Positions 18,297 to 27,708 of a stretch of 64,000 nt of DNA are shown piece after piece. The stretch comes from a filamentous cyanobacterium ESFC-1 (GTDB lineage Bacteria; Cyanobacteriota; Cyanobacteriia; Cyanobacteriales; Spirulinaceae). A program made the translations under genes and the position numbers. Location of the stretch: positions 1,214,207-1,278,206 of the forward strand of contig KB904821.1 in assembly GCA_000380225.1 (NCBI GenBank), in the 5' to 3' direction. The notes under the pieces are model-generated. The model made no database searches and was not told the DNA's origin. It was given only the letters and a program-made list of their open reading frames with translations. Position 1 is the stretch's first letter, and the number at the start of each line of letters is the position of its first letter.

Positions 18297-19178
18297 ATGG
18301 TGCTTCAGACTTCTTCTTCCGAACCCCTTTGGCTGACGATTGTGCGCTTGCTGCGTTGGGATAAACCCGCCGGACGTTTAATTTTGATGATTCCGGCGTT
18401 GTGGGCGGTCTTTTTGGCTGCGGCAGGTACGCCACCACCAGGGTTAGTGGGCATTATTATTGTGGGAACTCTGGCCACCAGTGCGGCGGGTTGTGCGATT
18501 AACGATCTTTGGGACAGAGATATCGACCCGCAAGTAGAACGCACGCGATCGCGCCCCCTCGCTTCTCGGTCTTTATCGGTCACCACAGCCATTGTTGTGG
18601 CCTTGGTAGCATTACTCTGTGCGGCGGGTTTGGCTTTGTATCTCAATGCTTTGAGTTTTTGGCTGTGCGTGGGGGCGGTTCCGATTATCGTGGTTTACCC
18701 GTTGGCCAAGCGCTTTTTCCCAATTCCCCAGTTGGTGCTGTCTTTGGCTTGGGGCTTTGCCGTACTGATTAGCTGGACGGCGGTTACCGGGGAAATTAGC
18801 ACCGCCACTTGGTTGTTGTGGGGGGCGGTGGTGTCTTGGACGTTAGGATTTGATACAGTTTATGCCCTGAGCGATCGCGAGGATGACCTCAAAGTGGGGA
18901 TTAACTCTAGCGCCATTTTCTTTGGCAAATACGCCCCGGATGCTGTGGCGGTTTTTCTCACCCTAACAGCTTCTTTACTGGCTTACCTGGCGCTGAATCT
19001 AGAATTACATTGGACATTTTGGATTCCTTGGGGCATTGCCGTGACCGGTTGGGCGCAACATTACCAACAACTGCGTCAAGAAGATACCCCCAGAGAAACT
19101 TATGGTCAGATTTTTCGCCAAAATGTTTATCTCGGCTTTATTCTACTAGCGGGAATGATTGCCGGATCGCTGTTTTAG
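18297..19178 (+). CDS. ubiA: 4-hydroxybenzoate polyprenyltransferase (plastoquinone route)
   Basis: A 293-residue integral membrane UbiA-family prenyltransferase. The two Asp-rich Mg-diphosphate motifs are NDLWDRDIDPQVERT (~68-82) and DREDDLKVGI (~192-201). About eight to nine hydrophobic helices. In cyanobacteria the 4-hydroxybenzoate enzyme makes the plastoquinone precursor; SRPLASRSL after the first motif fits UbiA rather than chlorophyll synthase. A homogentisate transferase is less likely. It is directly followed by tRNA-Phe. Confidence 0.88.
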   Translation: MVLQTSSSEPLWLTIVRLLRWDKPAGRLILMIPALWAVFLAAAGTPPPGLVGIIIVGTLATSAAGCAINDLWDRDIDPQVERTRSRPLASRSLSVTTAIVVALVALLCAAGLALYLNALSFWLCVGAVPIIVVYPLAKRFFPIPQLVLSLAWGFAVLISWTAVTGEISTATWLLWGAVVSWTLGFDTVYALSDREDDLKVGINSSAIFFGKYAPDAVAVFLTLTASLLAYLALNLELHWTFWIPWGIAVTGWAQHYQQLRQEDTPRETYGQIFRQNVYLGFILLAGMIAGSLF

Positions 19179-19269
19179 CGCCAAGCTACCGTTGTTTCAA
19201 AAAACTTAGCCGATCCCCTTGCCAAGCCCTTTGGTTTTTGTTATCTTAGTTAAGCGTTGAAACGCAAAC

Positions 19270-19342
<73 letters not shown>

Positions 19343-19355
19343 TTAACGCCAATTA

Positions 19356-19407
19356 TAGGTCACAGTTCGCCAGCTTGTTGTCGTTCTGTGACCTATCTGC
19401 TTTTTTC
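19356..19407 (+). terminator. Hairpin after tRNA-Phe, possible terminator
   Basis: A perfect 10-bp inverted repeat TAGGTCACAG / CTGTGACCTA with a 20-nt loop, followed by TCTGCTTTTTT. The loop resembles a third, degenerate copy of the 21-bp repeat found just downstream, so this may instead be a transposon terminus. Confidence 0.5.
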
Positions 19408-19415
19408 TGACTCAT

Positions 19416-19480
19416 TTCGCAAATTAGTGTCGCTAACTTTTACTTTTATTGCTGTGCTATTCGCAAATTAATGTCGCTAA
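19416..19480. repeat. Two 21-bp direct repeats, Tn7/CAST-end-like
   Basis: TTCGCAAATTAGTGTCGCTAA at 19416-19436 and the same with one A/G change at 19460-19480, 44 bp apart. Spaced TnsB-type sites of this composition next to a tRNA are typical of cyanobacterial Tn7-like/type V-K transposon ends. No transposase gene is in the window. Confidence 0.5.
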
Positions 19481-19594
19481 TAATGCAGTTTCATGTTTCC
19501 AGTCCTCTGCTCCTTTCAGCCCTCCATTTAATTGACGATAATTGCAATTTTAGGGTGTCCATATTTTTTCAAAGGAACCACGATAATTTTTTAG

Positions 19595-19714
19595 CCCATC
19601 CATTTCTGGAAGGCCGATCGCAACGAAATGAAGGCCGCGATCGCCAAAATCAAAGCTGGAACGATTGAGCAATTTCGCTACGATCCCGAAACCGCCAGCC
19701 TCACAGGATTGTAA
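19595..19714 (+). pseudogene. Short gene remnant
   Basis: A 39-codon open stretch with gene-like codon use ends in TAA at 19712. It contains FWKADRNEMKAAIAKIKAG and a final YDPETASLTGL; an internal ATG is at 19628. No family recognised. The rest of 19481-19917 has no convincing gene. Confidence 0.3.
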
Positions 19715-19917
19715 TATCCCCCAAGAGAACAACAGTTCGGCATAAAACGTTGGGTTAACCGATTTGACGAGACGATCGGGGTTTCAGCAATGGCGGAATG
19801 ATAGACCAGATACAACCCGGAGGGCGATCGCGACCAACCGAACCCTCACAAAATCAGCAATTCGCGTAATAATTAAGAAAGAATTAAAAAATGTAAATAA
19901 AGACAAAGGAAGGTGTA

Positions 19918-20658
19918 GTGGAAATTCTCTGGTTGAGCTTCGCCAGTACAGTGGGTTGGTTTATTAGTAGTCTCGCTGGCGGCGGTAGTCCACTCATATT
20001 AATCCCTGCGATTGGCGTGTTCCTAGGGACAAACGCCGTTCCTCCGGTGATTACAACCGGAATGATGTTTGGCAACGGCCAACGCATCTGGATATATTGG
20101 CGACATATTAACTGGCAACTGATGTGGTGGTATCTTCCCGGTGCAGTCACAGGCTCAGTTGCGGGAGCGTTTCTATTCAGCCGTACCGAAATTGAGTGGT
20201 TGAGCTTGCTTTTAGGTTTATTCCTGATTATTTCGGTGTTGGGCTATGGTGCAGGCAAAAAGCAACGAGCCTTTCGGGTTAAATCGTGGTACTTTTTACC
20301 GGCGGGTTTTGCCTATTCCTTTCTTTCGGGTTTAATTGGCAGTTCGGGCCCGCTTTTGAATCCCTTGTACCTCAATTATGGTTTGGTTAAAGAAGAACTG
20401 ATCGCCACAAAATCTGTTCACATGATCGTGGTTCACAGTGTCAAAATTGCCGCTTATGCTGCCTTTGGCGCATTTACCGGGCCGTATTTTTGGTATGGCG
20501 TTTTAATCGGGATCGCAGCTTTACCGGGGAATTGGTTGGGTCAAATGGTATTAGAACGAATCAGCGAACAACGGTTTCGCCAATTTGTCATGACCTTTGT
20601 ATTAATTAGTGGTGGGTTAATGATCTGGCAACAACGGCAAGTTTTGGGGATCGGTTAA
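19918..20658 (+). CDS. TauE/SafE family membrane transporter
   Basis: A 246-residue integral membrane protein with about seven to eight helices. The family glycine motif SLAGGGSPLILIP (~18-30) repeats in the second half as SGLIGSSGPLLNP (~141-153), the two-fold internal duplication typical of TauE/SafE sulfite/sulfoacetate exporters. Direction and substrate of transport are unknown. Start is GTG 19918 with AAGGAAGG 6-13 bases upstream. Flanked by repeat-rich DNA. Confidence 0.85.
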   Translation: MEILWLSFASTVGWFISSLAGGGSPLILIPAIGVFLGTNAVPPVITTGMMFGNGQRIWIYWRHINWQLMWWYLPGAVTGSVAGAFLFSRTEIEWLSLLLGLFLIISVLGYGAGKKQRAFRVKSWYFLPAGFAYSFLSGLIGSSGPLLNPLYLNYGLVKEELIATKSVHMIVVHSVKIAAYAAFGAFTGPYFWYGVLIGIAALPGNWLGQMVLERISEQRFRQFVMTFVLISGGLMIWQQRQVLGIG

Positions 20659-21375
20659 GCTGGCTTTTGTCAGCCCTGTCAAGGTGTAATTTTCTGACCA
20701 GGGAATCAGCCTCAAAGCCCCATTTTTGGAGTCATCTACGCTCACATCGTTACAACTTGGTCACTAATAGCACACCTGTTGTACAGTTCTTTTCTTCCCC
20801 CTCCTCCCCCTCTTCCCACTCTCAAACCAGTAAGACTCAAGCGAAGTCTAGCACCTTGACTCCGGTTGGCTGGCTTTTGTCCCGATACGACAGAACTGGG
20901 GAAGAAAAACTGTGCAGATTCTTGATGTGGAACCTCCCTAAAGCAGACCGCGTCATTTCAGTTATCAGTCATCAGTCATCAGTCATCAGTTATCAGTACC
21001 GAAGAGGAACTTTTGTCCCATAGTTTACTGGTTACTGGTTATTGATTATTGGTTTTGGCTGTAGGTTTTGTTCCCCTACTCAGTTAGTCAGAAACTTTGG
21101 CCTGGAGGACGAATGACAAACATAGCTTAAAGCTAGACCCGATCGGCATGATAGTCCCAAGAAATGGGTTTAACGTTTCTCGCGAGAGTCATTGTACCCA
21201 ATCCGGTGCGTGAAATCCCATCGATCGGGTCAACCCGTGTCCGTTTCTCCGTCGCCCTATTCTCCAAAAGATCGCCGTACTTCGGTATGATAAGAAAGCA
21301 ATTAAAAAGCAAAAACGTTCCGGGTTTTGTCAAGCCGGGATCGATTTAATCCTCTAAAGTTTGATCGGGAGAAAT
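20659..21375. other. 717-bp repeat-rich region with no long gene
   Basis: It contains TCATCAG/TTATCAG heptamers (about 20960-20995), TTACTGG/TTATTGG heptamers (about 21025-21056), and a segment at 21129-21193 that resembles 33011-33077. An open frame of 118 codons at 20667 has no protein-like character. The last ~180 bp should hold the psbI promoter. Confidence 0.6.
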
Positions 21376-21492
21376 ATGGTAACCCTCAAAATCGCTGTTT
21401 ACATTGTTGTTGCTTTCTTTATCAGTTTATTTGTGTTTGGTTTTCTGTCGAGCGATCCGTCTCGTAACCCCAAACGCCGCGACTTAGAATAA
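21376..21492 (+). CDS. psbI: Photosystem II reaction center protein I
   Basis: A 38-residue single-helix thylakoid protein: [12 protein letters not shown], then [12 protein letters not shown], then the stromal tail [12 protein letters not shown]. This is the full, near-invariant PsbI pattern and length. PsbI binds D1 and CP43 and helps PSII core assembly and dimer stability. ATG 21376 is preceded by GGGAG. It stands alone, as psbI often does in cyanobacteria. Confidence 0.97.
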   Translation: MVTLKIAVYIVVAFFISLFVFGFLSSDPSRNPKRRDLE

Positions 21493-21646
21493 TAAGCTGG
21501 CGTTTTTTGGTAAATTGTGCCGATGGGGTGGGGTTGACTCACCCCAAAAAAATATTAATCGGTGAATCGTTGACGCAAACCAGAACAGTGCTAAAGTAAG
21601 GCTTCGGAGCAACAAAGATGTTCAACCTTCAAGACTTAACAAATTG

Positions 21647-24034
21647 ATGTCTGTTCCAGTTCCGCCGCCCGATTTGCCTGTTATTGTTGAAACTGTTGAT
21701 GCCGATCGCCCTTCAGAAATAGGGTCTCCTGCCGCTAATTTTGATTCTCGCGATCGCTTTTCTGTTAAAGCTACACCCACTCCACCGGAAATCGCGACCT
21801 CAGCCACGCCAGAATATGCGATTTTTGAAGCCACAGAAACCCCGACTGGGAAGCCAGACGATCTTGCTCCTACCTCCTTAGAAACTTCTGAAGAAGCGGC
21901 AAAACCCCCCATTCCCGAACCGCCTCCTTTGGCTCAACTGCCCTCAATTCCCGAAGCAATTGAGCAACTTTCGCCCCCCACGCCAGAAATTGACCTACCG
22001 GAAACCCTAGCGCCTCATACCGACGCGGAACTCCCAGTCGCGCCGGATTCCAAGCGAATTATTATCGAAGAAAGAGGGGGACAAACCCAAGAATTTGAAG
22101 TGGACACCGAGGGGGAAGAATTTGACGATGCTAACTTACCGAATCCTAATCCCGTCCCCTCGCTGCAAATCTCCCCGGATGATGTGATTGAGATTACCTC
22201 AGACCGCCAAGAATTTGACCAAGAACGCCAAATTGTGACGGCAACGGGGGATGCAGTGGTACGCTTATCGCGGGGGGTTCTCACGGCAGATATCGTGCGA
22301 ATTAACCTGGAAAATCGCTTGTTAACGGCTGAGGATGATGTAGCCTTGCGTCGCGGGGATCAATTGACGCGGGGCGATCGCCTCGAATACTTTTTCGTGC
22401 AGGATCGAGGGACATTCTACAACGCCAGGGGCGTACTCGATCAAAACACCTTTGGCCGGGATAGCGCCCCCACACCACCCCCGATTGGCGGTACTGTATT
22501 GGCTAGACCGTTGAGCGATCGCCTTTTGGCCGAACAACCGATTCAAAATGTTACCCCCGACCAAGGGATTAGTATCAATGTCGGGGGTGTGGGTAATGTG
22601 GGGAATAATCCTTTCCCTACCAGTGGAGTAACGGGTCAAGTTAATAATCAACGCTACGAAGCCCGAAAAGTTGAGTTTGAGGGGGATGAATGGGTGGGAA
22701 CTGATGTGCGCCTCACCAATGACCCCTTTTCCCCCCCAGAACTGGAAATTCGCGCCGATACGGCCACCGTTCGCAGTATTGGCCCGGAAACCAGCGAGTT
22801 AGTTACGACCAATACCCGTGTAGTCTTCGATCAAGGACTGGCGGTTCCGGTCTTCCCCCGTCGCTATGTTTTTGGCCCGGACGAAGGGGGTTCGGGATTG
22901 TTTGGTATTGGCTTTGACGACGACGAACGAGGGGGATTATTTATCGAACGCAGTTTTGATGTTGTCAATAAGGACAATGTGCGCTTTTTCGTCATTCCTC
23001 AATACTTCGTACAACGTTCGTTATTGGACGGGGAAGGCTTCTCTCCTGACTCTTTTGGGGTGCGCGGGGGTTTAAATGTCCGGTGGAGCGATCGCACCAC
23101 TTTAACGTCCAGCGCTGAACTCACCAGCTTTGATTTTGATAAGATTGAAAGTCGCTTTCGCGGTAGCGCCCAATTGAATCAAAAAGTCGATTTGTGGGGG
23201 CTTCCTAACCCTCATAATCTTACCTTTGATGCGAATTATCGCGATCGCCTTTTTAACGGTTCTCTGGGCTTCCAAACCGTCCAAAGTAACTTCGGGGCTG
23301 TACTCACTTCCCCCAATATCGCGATTGGGAATACTGGGATTAATTTCTCCTATCAAACCGGAGTCCAAGTTATTAACGCCAATACAGACCGTCCCGATTT
23401 GCTTCCCCCACTCCCACGGGATAACAACCGCGTCACCCTCACCCGCTATCAAGGGGCCGCTTTCCTCTCCCGGCGTTTCACCCTCTGGACAGGAGAACCT
23501 CTCCCTGCAACCCCCGATGAAGGCTTGCGCTATACTCCCCGTCCTGTCGTTCCCAATGTTTCCCTTTCTACCGGACTCACAGGCGTTTACAGTTACTACA
23601 GTAGCGGTGACACTCAACCCTCTTTGAGTGGTAGTTTAGGCATACAAGGGCAATTCGGTCATTTCTCCCGCGATTGGCTTGATTATACCGGATTTAATAT
23701 TACTTACTCCCAAGGGATACGAGGGGGGCTTTCTCCTTTTCTCTTTGACCGCTTTGCTGATACCCGTACCCTTTCTTATGGAATCACGCAGCAGGTTTAC
23801 GGGCCGTTTCGCATTGGCTTTCAAAGTGGTGTTAACCTCAATACAGGTGCAGCTTTTACGACAGACTATATTTTGGAATACAGTCGTCGGACGCATAATA
23901 TCTCCGTCCGCTACAATCCTGTCCTCGGTTTGGCTTCCTTTAGTGTCCGCATCAGCGACTTTAACTTTATTGGTTCTCCCGAACCTTTTGGGGGGAGTGG
24001 AGTGCGTTCGGTTGAACAGGGCGTAATTCGCTAG
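21647..24034 (+). CDS. DUF3769 protein, cyanobacterial LptD-like outer membrane beta-barrel
   Basis: A 795-residue protein. The first ~170 residues are Pro/Glu/Thr-rich and disordered. Residues ~180-260 form an OstA/LptA-like jellyroll (ITSDRQEFDQERQIVTATGDAVVRLSRG, shown here only in part of its pattern). The C-terminal ~400 residues are alternating beta strands with aromatic girdles, ending VRISDFNFIGSPEPFGGSG. This fits DUF3769, the cyanobacterial LptD counterpart that would insert LPS in the outer membrane. Start at ATG 21647 (TTG just before). No signal peptide is seen at this start, which is odd for a barrel. Confidence 0.75.
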   Translation: MSVPVPPPDLPVIVETVDADRPSEIGSPAANFDSRDRFSVKATPTPPEIATSATPEYAIFEATETPTGKPDDLAPTSLETSEEAAKPPIPEPPPLAQLPSIPEAIEQLSPPTPEIDLPETLAPHTDAELPVAPDSKRIIIEERGGQTQEFEVDTEGEEFDDANLPNPNPVPSLQISPDDVIEITSDRQEFDQERQIVTATGDAVVRLSRGVLTADIVRINLENRLLTAEDDVALRRGDQLTRGDRLEYFFVQDRGTFYNARGVLDQNTFGRDSAPTPPPIGGTVLARPLSDRLLAEQPIQNVTPDQGISINVGGVGNVGNNPFPTSGVTGQVNNQRYEARKVEFEGDEWVGTDVRLTNDPFSPPELEIRADTATVRSIGPETSELVTTNTRVVFDQGLAVPVFPRRYVFGPDEGGSGLFGIGFDDDERGGLFIERSFDVVNKDNVRFFVIPQYFVQRSLLDGEGFSPDSFGVRGGLNVRWSDRTTLTSSAELTSFDFDKIESRFRGSAQLNQKVDLWGLPNPHNLTFDANYRDRLFNGSLGFQTVQSNFGAVLTSPNIAIGNTGINFSYQTGVQVINANTDRPDLLPPLPRDNNRVTLTRYQGAAFLSRRFTLWTGEPLPATPDEGLRYTPRPVVPNVSLSTGLTGVYSYYSSGDTQPSLSGSLGIQGQFGHFSRDWLDYTGFNITYSQGIRGGLSPFLFDRFADTRTLSYGITQQVYGPFRIGFQSGVNLNTGAAFTTDYILEYSRRTHNISVRYNPVLGLASFSVRISDFNFIGSPEPFGGSGVRSVEQGVIR

Positions 24035-24081
24035 GCGCGTTATGGTAAAAGCAGTATTTGTGATTTTTTATTAAAACCATC

Positions 24082-24480
24082 ATGTTCGGTCAATTTCAAC
24101 AAAGTCATCTCCGCATTGAAGTCGAAGCCTCCGCGCAAACCCTAGGGGATAGTTTACTGCGAACTTCTCAGTTGCGTCAGTGGTTGTTTCCCCAACGCTT
24201 TGAAAATGGATTGCCCGAAATGCTGGTTCCTGAATTATCCTTTAAGAATTGGATCGGGCCGGTCGCGATCGCGCATCATGTAGAAGTAGCCAACGATCAA
24301 TGTCTGCGTTTAATCCTTAGTGAAGGCATAGATGGCTACCACGAATGGTATTGGGGAGACGGTTGGGTACAGTCCCGTTTAGAGGGGATTTCTCTCTTAC
24401 CCTTGAGTCTCGGTCAAACGTTGACTTTACTGCGGTTGCGTCAGTTTGTGGAGTCGCAAAATCAAGTCGCTTTTGGTTAA
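24082..24480 (+). CDS. Conserved cyanobacterial protein, SRPBCC-like
   Basis: A 132-residue small protein. It starts MFGQFQQSHLRIEVEASAQ and contains LRQWLFPQRFENGLPEML and DGYHEWYWGDGWVQSRLEGIS. The strand pattern and the LRQWL phrase recall START/SRPBCC ligand-binding folds, but I cannot confirm this. No signal peptide. It follows the LptD-like gene by 47 bp on the same strand and may be co-transcribed. Confidence 0.65.
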   Translation: MFGQFQQSHLRIEVEASAQTLGDSLLRTSQLRQWLFPQRFENGLPEMLVPELSFKNWIGPVAIAHHVEVANDQCLRLILSEGIDGYHEWYWGDGWVQSRLEGISLLPLSLGQTLTLLRLRQFVESQNQVAFG

Positions 24481-24550
24481 AGTTTAGTAGAAAAATATCC
24501 TATATTTCGCCCTTTGCGGAAGCTAGGAAAATACAATAACTATCAACTAA

Positions 24551-24573
24551 GCCCCTCTCCCGTGGGAGAGGGG
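24551..24573. repeat. CCCCTCTCCC hairpin repeat
   Basis: GCCCCTCTCCCGTGGGAGAGGGG followed by TTTGGGGTGAGGGC, a palindromic intergenic repeat common in cyanobacteria; it may also end transcription. Confidence 0.6.
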
Positions 24574-24654
24574 TTTGGGGTGAGGGCTTATATTAAAAAA
24601 ACGCGATCGCGCTAACATTTAGATACAAACAATTTCTGGAAATTAAAAGTCGTC

Positions 24655-25269
24655 ATGGTACAAACCCCAACCAAACCAGAAACCGAAATATTATCACTAA
24701 ATTTACCCCGAAGTTTAAAACTCCACGTTACCCCAGAACAATTTGAAATCCTAGCAGCCTGCAATCACGAATTACAACTCGAAAGAACAGCCCAAGGAGA
24801 GTTAATCGTGAATCCCCCCACCGGATGGGAAACAGGAAAACGCAATAGCCGCATCACTGGAAAACTAGATCGCTGGGATGAAGAAAATGACGGTTTGGGA
24901 CAAGTTTTTGATTCTTCCACTGCTTTTACTTTACCCAACGGTGCAATTCGTTCCCCTGATGCGTCGTGGATTAGTCGAGAAAGATGGGAAACACTAACCG
25001 ACGAACAAAAGGGAACATTTGCTAATATTTGCCCCGATTTTGTAGTCGAATTACGTTCGGCTTCCGACAATCTCAAACCCTTACAAGAAAAAATGCAAGA
25101 GTATATGGATAATGGTGCGAGATTGGGTTGGTTAATCGACCCGCAAAATCGCACTGTAGCTGTTTACAAAGTAGGTTTAGAAGTCGAAATATTGTCCAAT
25201 CCTACTGAGTTATCGGGGGAAGATATTTTACCCGGTTTTGTATTAAATATGCGTCGGGTTTGGGGTTAG
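24655..25269 (+). CDS. Uma2 family endonuclease-like protein (DUF820)
   Basis: A 204-residue member of the Uma2 group, PD-(D/E)XK-fold proteins massively expanded in cyanobacteria. Landmarks: LERTAQGELIVNPPTGWETGK-type block near 40-60, SPDASWISRERW (~102-113), CPDFVVELRSASD (~124-136) with the D and E-x-R positions, and NGARLGWLIDPQ (~153-164). Nuclease activity is predicted from the fold only; no physiological role is established. Start ATG 24655. The C-terminus is intact. Confidence 0.88.
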   Translation: MVQTPTKPETEILSLNLPRSLKLHVTPEQFEILAACNHELQLERTAQGELIVNPPTGWETGKRNSRITGKLDRWDEENDGLGQVFDSSTAFTLPNGAIRSPDASWISRERWETLTDEQKGTFANICPDFVVELRSASDNLKPLQEKMQEYMDNGARLGWLIDPQNRTVAVYKVGLEVEILSNPTELSGEDILPGFVLNMRRVWG

Positions 25270-25304
25270 CGAAATGGCTTCTCGCTATCTCAAGGAAGAT
25301 TGCA

Positions 25305-25415
25305 AGCCCTAAAGGGCTGACTACAAGCGGAGAAAGGTGACTCTGGGGTATTGTTGTCTGATTCTGGCGAAGTTGCGGTAAGCTGTAGCTATTCGGTAAG
25401 TCCTGAAGGGCTTAC
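25305..25415. repeat. Palindromic AGCCCT / GTAAGTCCT hairpins
   Basis: AGCCCTAAAGGGCT (25305-25318) and GTAAGTCCTGAAGGGCTTAC (25396-25415); a further copy, AAGCCCTAAAGGGCTT, is at 27709-27724. The second hairpin lies inside the non-conserved 5' extension of the dynamin frame. Confidence 0.7.
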
Positions 25416-25455
25416 GACAAACAGGCTTATTGCGCGTTATAGGGCAATTTTGGGT

Positions 25456-27681
25456 ATGTCTTCGCAACAGTTTCAAGAAACTTACGAAAATATTTACACG
25501 ACGGGTATTAAGTTACTACAATACCTGCAAGAATTACGGGCTAGTAATGATGGCGAAAATGAAGGGGAAGTTGCTTTAAAAGGCATTGAAGAAGATATTA
25601 CCCAAGCGCTCAATGCCCTACACGAACAAAAGTATCAGGTGGCGGTAATTGCTGCTATGAAAGCGGGAAAAAGTACGTTTCTCAATGCCTTGATTGGGGC
25701 GGATGTTTTGGCGACAGAAACGGAAGCTTGTACGGTATGTCGCACCGATATTCTGCCCATTCCTGCCACGGAAACGCCCCGTTTACTCGAATATCGTCAA
25801 GGAGAGCGCAAACCGATTTTAGTGGCTTCGGGGGAGGCTGAGAGTATCCAAAAACGCTTTCTAGAACGAACCAGAGAGATTCGGGCTAATGCGAATCAAG
25901 AGGCTACTTTGCGCTTTCATTTGGAGCATCCGATTGAGGCAATTAATCAGCTTTCTTCGTTGAATGGTTTGACTTTGGTTGATACTCCAGGGCCAAATGA
26001 ATGGCATTCGACGGCGTTTAATGCGGTTTCTTTGAAGGAGACAGCTTTGCAGGCTTTACGGACTTGTGATGCGATTTTATTTATTTTGGATTACGGTTCG
26101 TTTAAGGATAATACGAATTTAGAGTTACTGCAAGATTTAATCGAACAACGGCAAGAGTTTTTGTTACAGAATACGGGTAAAATCTATTTTATTCTCAACA
26201 AAATAGACCGGAAAACGGAAGAAGATCGTCCGATAGAAGGCGCGATCGCGGACTTGAAAAATAATCTCGCACAGTTGGGCATTCCTAACCCGATTATATA
26301 CCCCGTGAGTGCTTGGCAAGGATTATTAGCGAAGTTAATTATTCAAAATACGGCTACTTCCAGTCAACTGAAGAATTTTAAACGTTTTTTCAGCGCTCAA
26401 TACGCCCAAGAAAATGCAGAAGGCGATCTGATTGTACCTGCACCGAGTAAAATTGCAGATCGAGCTTTAGACGAAAGTTTAATTAAAACCGTCGAAGATT
26501 TAGTTGTACAGAAAGTCGTCGAAAATTCCGGGTGGAATTTACTCAGCGATATCTTGGCAAAGTTAGAGAAAGCTAGTCTCGCAATTGAAGATAGTTTGAA
26601 TGTGCGAATTAACGCTTGGGAAATGGAAATCCAGCCTTTGCGTCAAAAGATTGAAGAATATACTTCTGTGGCGCAAAATGCGATTATTCAAGTGAAAGGG
26701 GTTAAAACTTTAGTCGATCGTCAAGAAACAAAGTTAGTGGCGCAATTCCGCGAAGAATTATTAGAATTTGCTGAGAAAGCGAAACTAACGATTCAAGAAG
26801 AAATTAACTTATTTATTCAGTCTTGGGAATCGGAAGGAGACGAAAGCCAAGCAGAAGTAGAAAACCCCGAAACTTCGGAATCTGGGACTTATTTTGATGT
26901 GCCGCAGCGTTTGGCTGAATCTCTCCGCAAAGTCATTTCGGGCTTAGTCAAAGAAGCAGAAAATCCTTATGAAATTCGCTGTGAATCAGAAGAAGAAGTA
27001 AATCTGGTCAAAGAGGATATTAATGGTTTCTGTGCGGTTTTAATCAAAAACTGGTGGCTGAATACCTATGATAAGATGGCGACAGATGGGAAAGCGATTC
27101 GGGAAGAATTGATTACAGATATTTGTAATAATATCCAAATGATCTCTGATGAGTTATCTCGTCATATCGGGGAATCATTAAATATTGAGCTTAATATTAA
27201 TCCGATTCAAAGACTTGATTTTGAGTTTCAAGGCATTGATGCACAAGTCGAACATTACACGGAAAGCTATACTCGCTTGAAAAAAGAGAAACGACGGGCT
27301 TTTTGTCGAGATTATGAAGTGGATATTCCGGTAGACGATCGTCGTTCTTATTATGCCATCGACTTGCGAAAAACTATTGAAGCGATTAAGTTTGAAATTG
27401 ACCGTCAAACCCTCGGTAGTTTAACGGTAGTCGAACGGACGATTAAAAAGCAAGTGGCTGAGGATTTTCGACAAGCGGAAAAGCAAATTTATGAGTATAT
27501 CGAGCGTTTTCAACAGGAGTTTCGCCGTTTACTGAAAGAACGTTCGAGTAAGGAAGTGGAAGTGGATCGGGTAATTGCGATTTTGGAGTTTCAGCGAGAT
27601 GAACTTTATGAATATATGGAAGAATTAAAACGGATTCAAAACTTTCTCGACGGTTGGCAACCTAGCGAAGCTACTGTTTAA
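25456..27681 (+). CDS. Dynamin-like large GTPase
   Basis: A 741-residue bacterial dynamin family protein. G1 P-loop KAGKSTFLNALIG (~70-82), G3 DTPGPNE (~175), G4 NKIDRKTEED (~248). It is followed by a long helical stalk/GED region with coiled coils to the C-terminus (ELKRIQNFLDGWQP). Bacterial dynamins remodel membranes or act in stress and phage response; the role of this one is unknown. Start set at ATG 25456 because the longer frame (from TTG 25351) runs through palindromic repeats. The sucrose-phosphatase gene follows 55 bp later, across another repeat. Confidence 0.85.
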   Translation: MSSQQFQETYENIYTTGIKLLQYLQELRASNDGENEGEVALKGIEEDITQALNALHEQKYQVAVIAAMKAGKSTFLNALIGADVLATETEACTVCRTDILPIPATETPRLLEYRQGERKPILVASGEAESIQKRFLERTREIRANANQEATLRFHLEHPIEAINQLSSLNGLTLVDTPGPNEWHSTAFNAVSLKETALQALRTCDAILFILDYGSFKDNTNLELLQDLIEQRQEFLLQNTGKIYFILNKIDRKTEEDRPIEGAIADLKNNLAQLGIPNPIIYPVSAWQGLLAKLIIQNTATSSQLKNFKRFFSAQYAQENAEGDLIVPAPSKIADRALDESLIKTVEDLVVQKVVENSGWNLLSDILAKLEKASLAIEDSLNVRINAWEMEIQPLRQKIEEYTSVAQNAIIQVKGVKTLVDRQETKLVAQFREELLEFAEKAKLTIQEEINLFIQSWESEGDESQAEVENPETSESGTYFDVPQRLAESLRKVISGLVKEAENPYEIRCESEEEVNLVKEDINGFCAVLIKNWWLNTYDKMATDGKAIREELITDICNNIQMISDELSRHIGESLNIELNINPIQRLDFEFQGIDAQVEHYTESYTRLKKEKRRAFCRDYEVDIPVDDRRSYYAIDLRKTIEAIKFEIDRQTLGSLTVVERTIKKQVAEDFRQAEKQIYEYIERFQQEFRRLLKERSSKEVEVDRVIAILEFQRDELYEYMEELKRIQNFLDGWQPSEATV

Positions 27682-27708
27682 AAACTATCTTGGAGTACAA
27701 AAAAAGGC

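Noticed and set aside
20667-21023. 118-codon frame before psbI
   Set aside because: Ser/Pro-rich and passes through TCATCAG heptamers; no start signal or conserved block.
25351-25455. N-terminal extension of the dynamin-like protein from TTG 25351
   Set aside because: It runs through a palindromic repeat and has no dynamin-like sequence; ATG 25456 fits better.
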